Shown here one piece after another: positions 26,223 to 35,713 of a DNA stretch of 64,000 bases. The notes below the pieces were generated by a model that saw nothing but the letters and a program-made list of their open reading frames with translations, was not told where the DNA came from and did no database searches. Position 1 is the first letter of the stretch. Every line of letters begins with the position of its first letter. The stretch is from Paludibacter sp. GTDB taxonomy: Bacteria; Bacteroidota; Bacteroidia; Bacteroidales; Paludibacteraceae. Location of the stretch: assembly GCA_023666945.1 (NCBI GenBank), contig JAMPAY010000008.1:1-64000 (forward strand), given 5' to 3'. The position numbers and the translations under genes are program-made.

Positions 26223-28034
26223 TTATTTAAATCGTTTCTCAATTTCATCGTCATCGAACCGAAAGAATACTCTTTTTCCATCGGGAGTAAATGCCGGTGA
26301 CGGAAGCGTCCACAGACGTTCCAACAAATCGTTCCGTTCAGCATCGGTGAGGATTTTACCGTATCCGATAGCCGTATCGTTAGCCAAGGATAAGGCAATA
26401 ATACGTTCCCACTCATTTCGTGCCGATCCGGATGCTTCACGAACCGCTTGCAGAATATTCATGAGTGCCTGCACGCCACTCATGCCATTGATATTGGCCG
26501 GTATCGCATTCAACGAGAAGGAAGCAGGTCCTAATTGTGCGACATCGAAACCGACAGCATTGAGTTCGTCCATAATATGCAGCAATAGTTGTGCATCGTC
26601 GACACTCAGATCCAGCACCTCAGGGAACAACACTTGCTGCATTACTCCCTGGTGATTGCGTAGTTGCCGCAGAAACGCATCGAACAACACACAGACGTGC
26701 GCTCGATGTTGATTAACAAAAACCACTCCCCCCGCCTGCGGGCAAAGCAGATATTTACCTTTATACGCCCAAGAATCGGAAGTATTATTCTCCGCAAAGA
26801 GAGTATCTTCTTGGTGAAAATCTTCCACAAACACCGAAGACGGTTGCACATCTTTGTACAACGATTCCCAATTTTGCACCGAGGCTCCCATAGCCTGACA
26901 AGCATGCGTTGCCTGCGTAGCGAATGGATTATAATCGGGATTGACACGGACTTGCGGTGCAACAACATCTGCCATATTGCGCGGAGGAGCAGGAATATCG
27001 ATATCGCCCTCTCTATTGAAGTCGAGCGAAGGAACGAGGTTATATTTTCCCAATGCTTCGCGCACCGTAGCCTGCACAATTTGCCAAATCGGCTGTTCGT
27101 CGGCAAACTTAATTTCCGTCTTAGTAGGATGTATATTTACATCGATAGCATCGGGCGGCATGGAGAAATAAATAAAGTAAGAGGGGTTATGGTCAGACGG
27201 GAGCATTCCTGCATAGGCAGTCATGACCGCCTTATGGAAATAAGGATGTTTCATGAATCGTCCGTTCACAAAGAAATATTGTTGCGGACTCTTTGATGCA
27301 GCCTCCGGTTTACCAATAAACCCTCCAATAGAAACCATGGGGGTTTCTGCCTTAATCTCGACTAATTGCCCGGCATAGTTCTTTTTCAGTGATTTTCCGA
27401 AGATGCCCTCGATGCGTTGTTTGAGAGAAACAGCCGGCAAATCGAACAAGATTTCATCGTCGCTCACCAACATAAAGTGTATGTGGGGATAGACCAATGC
27501 TATACGATAGAAATCGGTAATGATATTGCGCAGTTCCGTATTATTCGTTTTCAGGAATCGACGTCGTGCAGGCACATTATAGAAAAGGTTCTTCACCTTG
27601 AAATTGGTACCTACGGGTGCGGGTGCAGGCTCTTGTTTTTGCACCTGCGACCCGGCTATTTCGAGTAAGGTACCTGTTTCATCTTCTTCTCGACGTGTCA
27701 GCAGTTCGACTTGAGCCACTGCCGCTATAGAAGCCAACGCTTCTCCTCGAAAGCCCATTGTATGCAAGGAGAAAAGGTCTGCCGCTTCTGCTATTTTGGA
27801 TGTGGCATGCCGCTCAAACGCCATACGTGCATCGGTTTCGCTCATCCCTTTACCATCGTCAATAACCTGCAGCAATGTACGTCCGGCATCTTGTATGATA
27901 ATCTGTATATTGTGTGCATCTGCATCTAATGCATTTTCCACCAACTCTTTCAGACATGAAGCAGGACGTTGTATAACTTCACCCGCCGCAATCTGATTAG
28001 CCACACTATCCGGCAAAAGATGTATGATATCCAT
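26223..28034 (-). CDS. mutL: DNA mismatch repair protein MutL
   Basis: A 603-residue mismatch-repair ATPase. Start MDIIHLLPDSVANQIAAGEV at 28034 is fixed by the family's N-terminus. GHKL ATPase motifs: ELVENALDADA (motif I), DDGKGM (motif II), MGFRGEALASIAAV (motif III). The C-terminal segment that carries DQHA(X)2E(X)4E in endonuclease-type MutL here reads VNQHRAHVCVLFDAF, with Asp and Glu replaced, so nuclease activity is doubtful. It lies between a small membrane-protein gene (26 bases upstream) and a metallophosphatase. Confidence 0.95.
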   Translation of the reverse strand: MDIIHLLPDSVANQIAAGEVIQRPASCLKELVENALDADAHNIQIIIQDAGRTLLQVIDDGKGMSETDARMAFERHATSKIAEAADLFSLHTMGFRGEALASIAAVAQVELLTRREEDETGTLLEIAGSQVQKQEPAPAPVGTNFKVKNLFYNVPARRRFLKTNNTELRNIITDFYRIALVYPHIHFMLVSDDEILFDLPAVSLKQRIEGIFGKSLKKNYAGQLVEIKAETPMVSIGGFIGKPEAASKSPQQYFFVNGRFMKHPYFHKAVMTAYAGMLPSDHNPSYFIYFSMPPDAIDVNIHPTKTEIKFADEQPIWQIVQATVREALGKYNLVPSLDFNREGDIDIPAPPRNMADVVAPQVRVNPDYNPFATQATHACQAMGASVQNWESLYKDVQPSSVFVEDFHQEDTLFAENNTSDSWAYKGKYLLCPQAGGVVFVNQHRAHVCVLFDAFLRQLRNHQGVMQQVLFPEVLDLSVDDAQLLLHIMDELNAVGFDVAQLGPASFSLNAIPANINGMSGVQALMNILQAVREASGSARNEWERIIALSLANDTAIGYGKILTDAERNDLLERLWTLPSPAFTPDGKRVFFRFDDDEIEKRFK

Positions 28035-28060
28035 AGACAAAAAAGAACAGTTAATCTTTA

Positions 28061-28405
28061 TTAACGATTCAACCACAACGGTAACTGCGAGCACACCCAA
28101 AACGCCCCTGCCAGAAGCATCAGCAAAACCAGCCAAAACGTCAGCCTTGATGTACGGTGTGCCTTATTGCGCAGCCCATCGGCTTGTGCTCGTGCTTCAC
28201 GAAAAGACCCACGATGCAATTTAGAAACGTAGGTTTCCTCATCTTGTCCCCTTGATTCCCGACCATCTTGACTCGCTTGTTTTTCCTTACGTTCCATCCG
28301 CAATTTTGCCAATTTGGCAGCACGTTCGTCTTTCTCTTTATCGTAATAGATGGGGCGATAATCCCATTCTCGCGGTTTATTGACTTTAGGAAACAGCACT
28401 GACAT
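28061..28405 (-). CDS. Small single-pass membrane protein beside mutL
   Basis: A 114-residue protein: a charged, Lys/Glu/Arg-rich N-terminal region (about 1-85) with predicted helical character, then one membrane helix near the C-terminus (LTFWLVLLMLLAGAFWVC, about 88-106). No known domain recognised. It is the first gene of the mutL-metallophosphatase operon, behind a perfect promoter. Confidence 0.75.
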   Translation of the reverse strand: MSVLFPKVNKPREWDYRPIYYDKEKDERAAKLAKLRMERKEKQASQDGRESRGQDEETYVSKLHRGSFREARAQADGLRNKAHRTSRLTFWLVLLMLLAGAFWVCSQLPLWLNR

Positions 28406-28450
28406 ATTATTCTTCGTTTTCAGGCTCTACAGCCTCGGTTTTTAACTTTG

Positions 28451-28482
28451 CAAAGATACAACGAAATATCGGTATTTACAAA
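28451..28482 (-). promoter_or_regulatory. Promoter of the mutL operon
   Basis: On the minus strand TTTG (28479-28482), 20 bases, then TATCTTTG (28451-28458). Confidence 0.8.
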
Positions 28483-28509
28483 CGAAGCCCTGATAGTTAT
28501 ACAAAAATA

Positions 28510-28541
28510 AACTCGGAAGAACGTGTCGGTTCTTCCGAGTT
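28510..28541 (-). terminator. Terminator of the OmpA/TPR lipoprotein gene
   Basis: A perfect 13-bp inverted repeat (28510-28522 and 28529-28541), followed on the minus strand by TTATTTTTGTA. It ends the gene at 28585-30273. Confidence 0.85.
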
Positions 28542-28584
28542 TATCTATAGTTATCCGTCTTTATACGGACAGATAATTGCTTTA

Positions 28585-30273
28585 TTATTTTACGATTGCG
28601 AGGAAAGCATCGTCACCTGCAAACTTAGCGAACTCGATATCTTCGGCAGCCTTAGCCTTGAAAGAAGCATCTTTAGCAATAGCAGTTTTCAGATTGGCGT
28701 AAACAGCATCGCGATCGTTGGTACGTGCAGCCACGACAGCGGTCAGATAAGCGGTAGTTGCATTCGGTTCGGCAACGTTAGCCAATGTTTGACGTGCAGC
28801 AGCATAGTCTTCGTTAAGAATCTGTTGTACGGCAGCATTGTTGGTAGCGGCAGTACCATAAGATTTCTTAGCATTGTTATAATCGCCCTTCATGGTGTAG
28901 TAGGTACCCATGGCAGCACCAAGATCCGCCGAAGTACCGGCAGCCTTTCCGAGGTATTCTTCTGCCTTAGCAAGGTCGTTGTCAGCCATAGCAGCCACAC
29001 CAGCGTTGTAGTTGACATCGGCATTGTTAGCATCCAATTCGAGTGCTTTACCATAAGAACGACGTGCTTCGGCGATATTGCCTTGTTCGAAATAAATCAT
29101 ACCCATGTTATTGTAAGCACGATAGTCATCGGGGTATTGTGCCATAACTTTTTGATAGATTTTTGCCTTTTCGTTAGCATCGTTTTTCAGTGTAGCAGCA
29201 TAGAGCAGTTCTTCTACAGAGAGTTCAGCAGGATTGTTAGCAGCCAACTCTGTGATTTCGTCATCGGATTTGCCGATAAGGTCGGTTGTAAGAATCAGAC
29301 GTGAGCGACGAAGTGCAGGCAGAATCTCATCGGCAATAGTTTTGTAAACGGCAGAGAGGTTCTTGATTTGATTTTCGCGTTCTTCAGGGTCGGTATACAT
29401 AGAGAGTACACGCAGAACCAATTCCTTATCTTGAATATTGGAATTTTCCATGAGTTGCCTGAAACCCTCCCAGTCCTCAGCAGTAATTTTGCTATCGATA
29501 GTTGCATCGATTTTGGCTCTCTTCAGTTGTTTCTTCAAATAGTTTTGCGTTACCTTCTGACGTTGTTGTGCAAGGTTTTCGTTGAGCCCTTGTGCACCAT
29601 CGGGAGAAGCATATCCGGCAACTTCGATTTTACTAATTTCTTTGTTTTCAGCATCGTTGGCCTCTTTGATAGCGGCTTGCAGATTCTTTACTGCTTGTGA
29701 TGCCGTTTCGGAGTTACGCAAATTTGCTTGTTGAATAAGGAATTTGATGTCGGCCTCTTGAAGTTCTTGGATAACACGTTGGAACTTATCGGGTGTTACT
29801 TGTGTCTTATTATCTTGTGCCTTTGCAAGTGTAGCGGTAGCCATCATACCGTCAGCAACTTTCACATCAGGGATTTCGATAGTCTTTTTACCGATTTTGG
29901 CTTCGAATCGCAAATAGAGTTCGGACTTAGCCATTTGGGGTTGGTAAGCGCAAGAGAATTTCTGTTTGTAAGTGCCACCATTCTTGTAAGAAACGGTTTT
30001 ACCATTTTCTTTAGCCTTTTCGCCAACATATACAACCGGTTCGCCAACAACTTCGTTTGCTCCATATTTAAGAACCGGCGTAACCGTCAGCACCCCTTTC
30101 TTAACAAACTTTTTGACAGGGAAAGTACCTGTAATTTCAGCGTTTACTTGTCCACCAACGACAGTGAGAGGCGATGGATTAACGTTGATTTCTTCCGGTT
30201 TGGGCAACGTTTTGTTGCATGAAGTCAGCAACACCAAAGCGAGTACTGACAAGATGGATAAACTTTTTTTCAT
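28585..30273 (-). CDS. Lipoprotein with OmpA-like and TPR domains
   Basis: A 562-residue lipoprotein from MKKSLSILSVLALVLLTSC (lipobox Cys19). After a beta-rich N-terminal domain (about 20-150), an OmpA-like region is visible around residues 185-330 (EVAGYASPDGAQGLNENLAQ, LAQQRQKVTQNYLKK), followed by tetratricopeptide repeats (about 380-530; AYNNMGMIYFEQGNIAEARR and similar). OmpA-like domains bind peptidoglycan, and TPRs bind proteins, so an envelope scaffold role is likely. The start is set by the signal peptide; further upstream is promoter sequence. It stands alone, with promoter and terminator. Confidence 0.85.
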   Translation of the reverse strand: MKKSLSILSVLALVLLTSCNKTLPKPEEINVNPSPLTVVGGQVNAEITGTFPVKKFVKKGVLTVTPVLKYGANEVVGEPVVYVGEKAKENGKTVSYKNGGTYKQKFSCAYQPQMAKSELYLRFEAKIGKKTIEIPDVKVADGMMATATLAKAQDNKTQVTPDKFQRVIQELQEADIKFLIQQANLRNSETASQAVKNLQAAIKEANDAENKEISKIEVAGYASPDGAQGLNENLAQQRQKVTQNYLKKQLKRAKIDATIDSKITAEDWEGFRQLMENSNIQDKELVLRVLSMYTDPEERENQIKNLSAVYKTIADEILPALRRSRLILTTDLIGKSDDEITELAANNPAELSVEELLYAATLKNDANEKAKIYQKVMAQYPDDYRAYNNMGMIYFEQGNIAEARRSYGKALELDANNADVNYNAGVAAMADNDLAKAEEYLGKAAGTSADLGAAMGTYYTMKGDYNNAKKSYGTAATNNAAVQQILNEDYAAARQTLANVAEPNATTAYLTAVVAARTNDRDAVYANLKTAIAKDASFKAKAAEDIEFAKFAGDDAFLAIVK

Positions 30274-30368
30274 ACGTATGTAAATTGTAATTATAAGTTC
30301 GTTCGTTTGTATTGTTTTATTTACTTGGTTATATCCGCCCACAACAACCCACAGAACCAATTTGGGTG

Positions 30369-30399
30369 CAAAGATACGAATTATTTCACAACCCGCAAA
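30369..30399 (-). promoter_or_regulatory. Promoter of the OmpA/TPR lipoprotein gene
   Basis: On the minus strand TTTG (30396-30399), 19 bases, then TATCTTTG (30369-30376). Confidence 0.75.
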
Positions 30400-30725
30400 C
30401 AAAAGCAAGATAAATTACAACTTTCGCCTCTGCGGGCGATTTGAAGTCTGCATTGATGGCATCGCTTATGCCGCAATTCAAGTCTGTCTTCTTCGAAACC
30501 ATCCGGTAGACACCATTTCATTTCTTTGACCGATTAATAATGAGAACCACGTCGGTTTTAACACAATGACAGTTCGATGAGATCTCGTAATGGTCTCGTA
30601 AAGAAATTTACTCGTACACCAATTTCGATTACAACACTCTAAAAAACAGAGACAGAGAAGAGTTTTATTTGATAATAAGCCCTCTCTACTACTTAATGAC
30701 CGAAAGTAAGTTTCTTCGTTTCGGA
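30400..30725. other. Gene-free stretch
   Basis: Between two divergent promoters. A frame is open on the minus strand through part of it, but it overlaps the next gene's start and shows no start signal or recognisable protein. I see nothing else here. Confidence 0.5.
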
Positions 30726-30757
30726 TTTGCAGGATTGACATTTTTGCCCTATCTTTG
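30726..30757 (+). promoter_or_regulatory. Promoter of the HU/SPOR gene cluster
   Basis: TTTG (30726-30729), 20 bases, then TATCTTTG (30750-30757), 53 bases before the start codon. Confidence 0.8.
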
Positions 30758-30810
30758 TAGCGTGGAAAGAAGGTGGTTGTCATCTTCTTTTCCCTCAACA
30801 AAGCAGACTT

Positions 30811-31662
30811 ATGAACGAACTGATTGAGCACATAGAAGCCTTGCTGCAGGAACACGAGTGTGTGATTGTACCCGATTTCGGTGCTTTTGTACTCCAGCAC
30901 CATGCCGCAGAGATACGTGAACAGGAACTGATTCCCCCGCGCACGATAGTAACCTTTAACCGTGCATTGACACATGATGACGGATTATTGGTGAATGCAT
31001 ACGCACGTAAGCAGCAACTAAACCTGCGTGAAGCAAAAAAGAGAGTGGCACAGGACAGCGCACTTTTACGTCAAGCCTTGCAAACACAGACACAGATATC
31101 GCTCTGCAGAATGGGTGATATGCACAAAGAAGGAGAGCAATGGGTATTTCGCCCTTCCGCCTGCACATTCCTGCCACAAAATATAGGTTTCGGAGCATTG
31201 TCGTTACCACAGAAAGAGAGCCGTCAGATTGTTATCCGCCTGCGCAAAGATTACTTACACTATGCGGCTGCCTGCGTGTTGGGTTTGTGTATGCTAGCAA
31301 TCAGTCCGCGAGGAGGAGAAGGTACTTATGCAAGTTATGCCACACTGAATCCGATAGATTACACAGAAATAGTACTTAACCGCCAAGCCGCCGAAACGGC
31401 ATGTGAAGATACAGAGGAAACAGCCGAGCGAGGGCATTTCCACATAGTGGTAGCCTCGTTAGATATGTCGGCAGCAAGAGAACTACTAAAAAAACTACAA
31501 AGGAACGGTTATACAGACGCTACGATATTACCCTACAAAACCAACTTACACAGAGTGGTTATCACGTCGTATTTTACCAAAAAGGAGGCTCTCCGCGCCA
31601 TGGAAGAAGTGCGTCGCGAGAGCGAATATAAACACGCCTGGGTATATTGCGAACCATCATGA
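30811..31662 (+). CDS. HU-CCDC81 and SPOR domain protein
   Basis: A 283-residue protein of a Bacteroidetes-specific layout: an N-terminal HU-CCDC81-type domain (about 1-120, with ECVIVPDFGAFVLQHHAAEI and DGLLVNAYA), one membrane helix (YAAACVLGLCMLAI, about 151-166) and a C-terminal SPOR domain (about 208-280; HFHIVVASLDM) that binds glycan strands of peptidoglycan at division sites. Probably a cell-division or envelope protein. Its stop overlaps the next start (ATGA), so the downstream phosphatase is translationally coupled. Confidence 0.88.
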   Translation: MNELIEHIEALLQEHECVIVPDFGAFVLQHHAAEIREQELIPPRTIVTFNRALTHDDGLLVNAYARKQQLNLREAKKRVAQDSALLRQALQTQTQISLCRMGDMHKEGEQWVFRPSACTFLPQNIGFGALSLPQKESRQIVIRLRKDYLHYAAACVLGLCMLAISPRGGEGTYASYATLNPIDYTEIVLNRQAAETACEDTEETAERGHFHIVVASLDMSAARELLKKLQRNGYTDATILPYKTNLHRVVITSYFTKKEALRAMEEVRRESEYKHAWVYCEPS

Positions 31663-32312
31663 AAAAGGTTTTGATATTTGATTTGGACGGCACACTGCTG
31701 AACACAATAGCCGATTTAGGAGTTGCTTGTAACACGGCACTACGTCATTACGGTTTTCCGGAACATAGTGCCGCAGAATATCCTTTGTTGGTTGGAAACG
31801 GAGTAAACAAATTGATAGAACGCGCTCTGCCGGAAGGAAAAAAAACAGAAGAGAACATACAACGTTTGCGCGAGGTATTCATTCCTTATTACGACAGCCA
31901 TAACCGTTGCCACACCATTCCCTATGAAGGAATATGCGAAACGTTATTGCAACTGAAACAAATGGGACACAAACTTGCCGTGGCTTCGAACAAATATGAT
32001 GCTGCCGCCCAGCAATTGGTATCGCATTATTTTCCAGGTATATTTGATGCCGTAGCGGGAGAACGAGACGGCGTACCACGCAAGCCGAATCCTCAGATAG
32101 TGTATAATCTGCAACAGGAACTAAACATAAGCGCAGAAGATAAGGAAAAAGTGCTTTACATCGGAGATTCGGATGTCGACATGCAAACCGCCAAGAATGC
32201 AGGACTGACCGCAGTAGGGTGCACATGGGGTTTTTGCAGCCGTGAACGACTACAAAACGAGCACCCCGACTACCTGATAGACAGCCCCGCAGAAATACTA
32301 TCGTTGTTATGA
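31659..32312 (+). CDS. HAD-family phosphatase, phosphoglycolate phosphatase-like
   Basis: A 217-residue haloacid-dehalogenase phosphatase. Motif I FDLDGTLLNT (nucleophile Asp near residue 7), motif II VASNK, motif III Lys in PRKPNPQ and motif IV YIGDSDVDMQTAKNAG. Most like Gph (phosphoglycolate phosphatase), but HAD specificity cannot be read from sequence. It overlaps both neighbours by 4 bases. Confidence 0.88.
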   Translation: MKKVLIFDLDGTLLNTIADLGVACNTALRHYGFPEHSAAEYPLLVGNGVNKLIERALPEGKKTEENIQRLREVFIPYYDSHNRCHTIPYEGICETLLQLKQMGHKLAVASNKYDAAAQQLVSHYFPGIFDAVAGERDGVPRKPNPQIVYNLQQELNISAEDKEKVLYIGDSDVDMQTAKNAGLTAVGCTWGFCSRERLQNEHPDYLIDSPAEILSLL

Positions 32313-33124
32313 AAATACATGTGTATCTATTGTTTGGTGCAACCTTGCTATTGCAATCGTGCCAAATCGGCAAAAGCAATCACGAACATGCTCAGGAATA
32401 TTTGGATAGTGCTTATCGTTTTGCTGCGGCAGGGCAATTCAGCCATGCTCGTACAACGACAGACTCCATCCACCTACTCTACCCGGAACAAGTAGACATA
32501 CGCCGCCAAGCCAAACATCTTTGCGATAGCATTGACTATGTGGAAGCATTGCGAACGCATGCTTATTCGGACAGTGTATTGCAAACAGTTTTACCACAAG
32601 CAGACCTATTGCTAAAACAATTCAGATACGAAAAGAATGACACTTATGAGCAGAACGGGAAGTATGTACACCGACTGCTCACCACAAAGAGCAACACCGC
32701 CCGTTGTTTTTTGCAGTGTTACGTATCGGACCAACGAACGACTATCGTAAAAAGTTATTACAAAGGCGACAGACCTATCCACCAAAGCGAGATAGAATTA
32801 TCCGCAAACGAAACGAGTATTCAATGCATAGGAAGTAATTATCAGTTCGAGAGTGAGGGGTGGCATGAAATAATGAGTATGAACGAAGAGGAGTCGTTAC
32901 GTATTCTGCACTTTGTAGCGGAAAACCGCAGAGAACGTATCCGCGTAAAAATAAACGGTTCGAGTTCGTATATCTATTATTTACAAGATAACGAGAAAGC
33001 GGCATTGGAAGCCACTTACCAATTGAGTCTCTTAATGCGTGATATACGCCAATTGGAAAACAATATGCAACAAGCCAATCGGCAAATAATGAAATGGGAG
33101 AAGAAGTCGGAGAATATGTTGTAA
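32309..33124 (+). CDS. Lipoprotein of unknown function
   Basis: A 271-residue lipoprotein: signal peptide with lipobox LLQSC (Cys18), an N-terminal helical part with TPR-like EYLDSAYRFAAAGQFSHA, a central beta domain and a C-terminal coiled coil (MRDIRQLENNMQQANRQIM). I do not recognise a named family. Third gene of the HU/SPOR cluster, starting 4 bases inside the phosphatase gene. Confidence 0.78.
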   Translation: MKIHVYLLFGATLLLQSCQIGKSNHEHAQEYLDSAYRFAAAGQFSHARTTTDSIHLLYPEQVDIRRQAKHLCDSIDYVEALRTHAYSDSVLQTVLPQADLLLKQFRYEKNDTYEQNGKYVHRLLTTKSNTARCFLQCYVSDQRTTIVKSYYKGDRPIHQSEIELSANETSIQCIGSNYQFESEGWHEIMSMNEEESLRILHFVAENRRERIRVKINGSSSYIYYLQDNEKAALEATYQLSLLMRDIRQLENNMQQANRQIMKWEKKSENML

Positions 33125-33140
33125 AACATAAAAACGGCTA

Positions 33141-33170
33141 TTGTTTGGGTAAAACATTCCCTTATCTTTG
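33141..33170 (+). promoter_or_regulatory. Promoter upstream of the fiber-protein remnant
   Basis: TTG (33141-33143), 19 bases, then TATCTTTG (33163-33170). It is intact although the gene behind it has lost its 5' portion. Confidence 0.55.
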
Positions 33171-33242
33171 TGGCGTGGGTGAACCACAGACAGACATATT
33201 ACACGCTGAAGATCAGATAGCGTGTAGCATCCTACGGCATCT

Positions 33243-33527
33243 AACATATTTGCAAAAGACATCACTGTGCAGGTTCAGGCGGGTGCAGACTTTGTGTTTG
33301 AAATGGGATATGATTTGCAGCCATTGGGAGAATTGCAAACGTATCTGCAAGAGCACAAACATCTTCCGGGTATTCAGTCAGTAGCAGAGATGGAAAATGG
33401 TGGTGTAAACATAAGCGAACTACAGATTCAGTTGCTGCAAAAGATAGAAGAATTGACGCTCTATCTCATACGGCAAGAACAGACGATACGGGAGTTGAAA
33501 GAAAGAATTGATAGTTTAACCAGATAA
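33243..33527 (+). pseudogene. C-terminal remnant of a fiber-like protein
   Basis: About 95 codons homologous to the last quarter of the fiber-like protein at 20570-21925: GADFVFEMGYDLQPLGEL, HLPGIQSVAEMENGG, then ISELQIQLLQKIEELTLYL. The signal peptide and GIGT repeats are gone; the frame is closed by a stop at 33225 and no good start exists (a GTG at 33267 falls inside the homologous region). A promoter still sits upstream, so a 5' internal deletion is the simplest reading. It is followed after 9 bases by a decayed T9SS protease gene, the same order as the intact pair at 20.5 kb. Confidence 0.78.
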
Positions 33528-33536
33528 GATGGCGGT

Positions 33537-34843
33537 ATGAAAAAATATGCGGAAATATTTTTCCTGCTCACATTGACAAATAGTCTAAATTTGCATGCCA
33601 TTACTCACCCTAATAATGCTTCAATTTATACATTAGCAACAAATATCAGCGACCGAGAACATGTGATATTTGAATTAGCACATCACCCAGAATATATATC
33701 CGCCGGCGGAGTGAATGTAAATATGGATGACATTCTACACAATGACCATATTATTGTAACAATTGGCAATAAAAATTTTGTTCTATATCTTGACCATAGA
33801 GCGAAAAATGCTTTCATTGGACACACATATGCAACCTATAACAATGATTACAATTTTGCTGACATTTCTATTCTTTCAAAATAACTTCTTAGGTAGTTTT
33901 CATCTTGATGGCACAGATTATATCGTACGCAAGTATCTTGACGATGGAAGTCCCGAATATGTGTTGTATACCCTTGACATGTCATTATTAGCCCACGATG
34001 ACCAAGAGCATGACATTTCAATTGATTGGGAATATAGATGATCTTAGCGATAGCGAAATTGTGTCTGCAGAAATTAATGTAATAAATTTACTTATTTTAT
34101 ACACATCTGCTGTTAAGACTGAATGGGAAAATAATGTAAAAGACATTTTCAATCTTGTGGTCAAAGGTATTTATGATGCGAATATCTCCTTTATAAATAG
34201 CAATATTGCAGCAAAGGTACAACTTGTATATTTAGGTAAAACCAATTACAATGAATCAAATAGTTCATTCAAACAAGATAATGATCGTCTCGCAGAAAAC
34301 GGAGATGGTTATTTGGATGAAGTGAAGGTCTTGCGTGAACGATACTCCGCAGATATTTGCATTTTATTAGTAGACGATGATGACCTATGTGATCGTGCAC
34401 ATCGAATTGGTGCTGATGCCCAACAAGCATTTTGCACAGTATATGCAAATTTTCGGCACTGCAGTACGTTTCCCCATGGGTTTCATGCAGCAAAAGGAAG
34501 CAATGTATATATTGGCATCCAACACTTCCCATGTGATGGTTTGGCACCGGCAATTTTACGCTCTAAGGAACATAAGGCAGAAGAACCGAAAGAAAACGGA
34601 AACAGTTTCAGCGAACCGTCTGTATCAGAATTGTCTATCTCTCCCAATCCTACCAATGGCGTGTTGCGGATAACTGCTTCCGAGAGTCTAAGAAGCATAG
34701 TCCTATACAATCTGAATGGCGAAAAGGTTTTGTCTACCACTACCGAGGTACTTGAGTTGTATGGCTTGCCTTGCGGAATGTATATACTTCAGGCACAAAC
34801 CGCTGACGGAAATCTCTATCAAGAAAAAGTAATCAAGCAATAA
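33537..34843 (+). pseudogene. Frameshifted T9SS-exported metallopeptidase-like gene
   Basis: Three consecutive frames join into one protein: 33537-33884 (signal peptide MKKYAEIFFLLTLTNSLN, beta-rich prodomain), about 33870-34041 (LGSFHLDGTDYIVRKYLD, EYVLYTLD) and about 34030-34843 (INLLILYTSAVKTEW, then AFCTVYANF and a C-terminal T9SS sorting domain with LSISPNPTNGVLRI and GMYILQAQT). The overall order resembles reprolysin-like M12 peptidases of Bacteroidetes, but the expected HExxHxxGxxH zinc motif is not found; only FPHGFH remains at the matching place. Two +1 shifts and the missing active site indicate a dead gene. Confidence 0.75.
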
Positions 34844-35000
34844 TACTCATGCTGTAATACCGGATTTGCAATCCTATAAGTACGCAAAATAGGCTCTTAT
34901 TCTCAGCGAGTTATATTGTAAAGAAATTTTGATGCGGCTATCCGAAAGTTTTGTTTGTAAAATACTCCCCTTGCATAGTGGATATTCGGAAAAATCTTTC

Positions 35001-35008
35001 TATCTTTG
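35001..35008 (+). promoter_or_regulatory. -7 element for pyrE cluster
   Basis: TATCTTTG, 60 bases before the pyrE start. No well-spaced TTTG is seen at -33. Confidence 0.5.
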
Positions 35009-35068
35009 CACCTTGAATAGGATTTGGCGCAATAACCACTCCCATATAATAACCTGAAAATCTTACAG

Positions 35069-35701
35069 ATGGAACGATTAAATGATTTCATAGCAGGTAA
35101 ACTGCTAAAAGTGAAAGCCGTAAAACTACAACCACAAAACCCTTTCACTTGGGCGACAGGTTGGCACTCACCTATTTATTGTGACAATCGCAAATTACTT
35201 TCCTATCCTCAAATACGCAATGTGATTACATTGGAAATGGCTCGTGTAGTTGCAGAAAAATATCCGGAAGCAGAAGTGATAGCCGGTGTAGCAACCAATG
35301 CAATAGCGATTGGCGTATTAGTGGCAGAAGCCTTAGGACTTCCATTTATATATGTTCATCCGACTCCCAAAGACCATGGTTTTGAGAACATGATAGAGGG
35401 AGACTTGCGTCCACGGCAAAACGTGGTAGTAATAGAAGACCAAGTGAGCGTAGGCAACAATAGTATGAAAGTGGTGGAGGCCATTAGGAAAGACGGCTGC
35501 AAAGTGATGGGGATTGTTTCGATATTCGACTACGAACTGCAGGATACCATCAAAAAATTCAAGAAAGTGGACATAGAGCTGACCTCTCTCTCAAGTTTTG
35601 ATGCCATATTGCGTCATGCTTCCGCAACCCATTACATTAACGACAGTGATATACAGATTTTGCAAGCCTGGCACAAAGAGCCTGCAAAATGGCAGAAATA
35701 A
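35069..35701 (+). CDS. pyrE: Orotate phosphoribosyltransferase
   Basis: A 210-residue PRPP-dependent enzyme making orotidine 5'-phosphate in pyrimidine synthesis. The PRPP-binding motif is VVVIEDQVSVGNNSMKVV (about residues 114-131); AGVATNAIAIG is the substrate loop. Followed after 12 bases by an SRPBCC-fold gene and then psd. Confidence 0.95.
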   Translation: MERLNDFIAGKLLKVKAVKLQPQNPFTWATGWHSPIYCDNRKLLSYPQIRNVITLEMARVVAEKYPEAEVIAGVATNAIAIGVLVAEALGLPFIYVHPTPKDHGFENMIEGDLRPRQNVVVIEDQVSVGNNSMKVVEAIRKDGCKVMGIVSIFDYELQDTIKKFKKVDIELTSLSSFDAILRHASATHYINDSDIQILQAWHKEPAKWQK

Positions 35702-35713
35702 AAGATTCCGACT

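Noticed and set aside
30478..30975. Minus-strand frame of 165 codons upstream of the HU/SPOR gene
   Set aside because: It overlaps that gene's start and promoter, and has no recognisable protein pattern.
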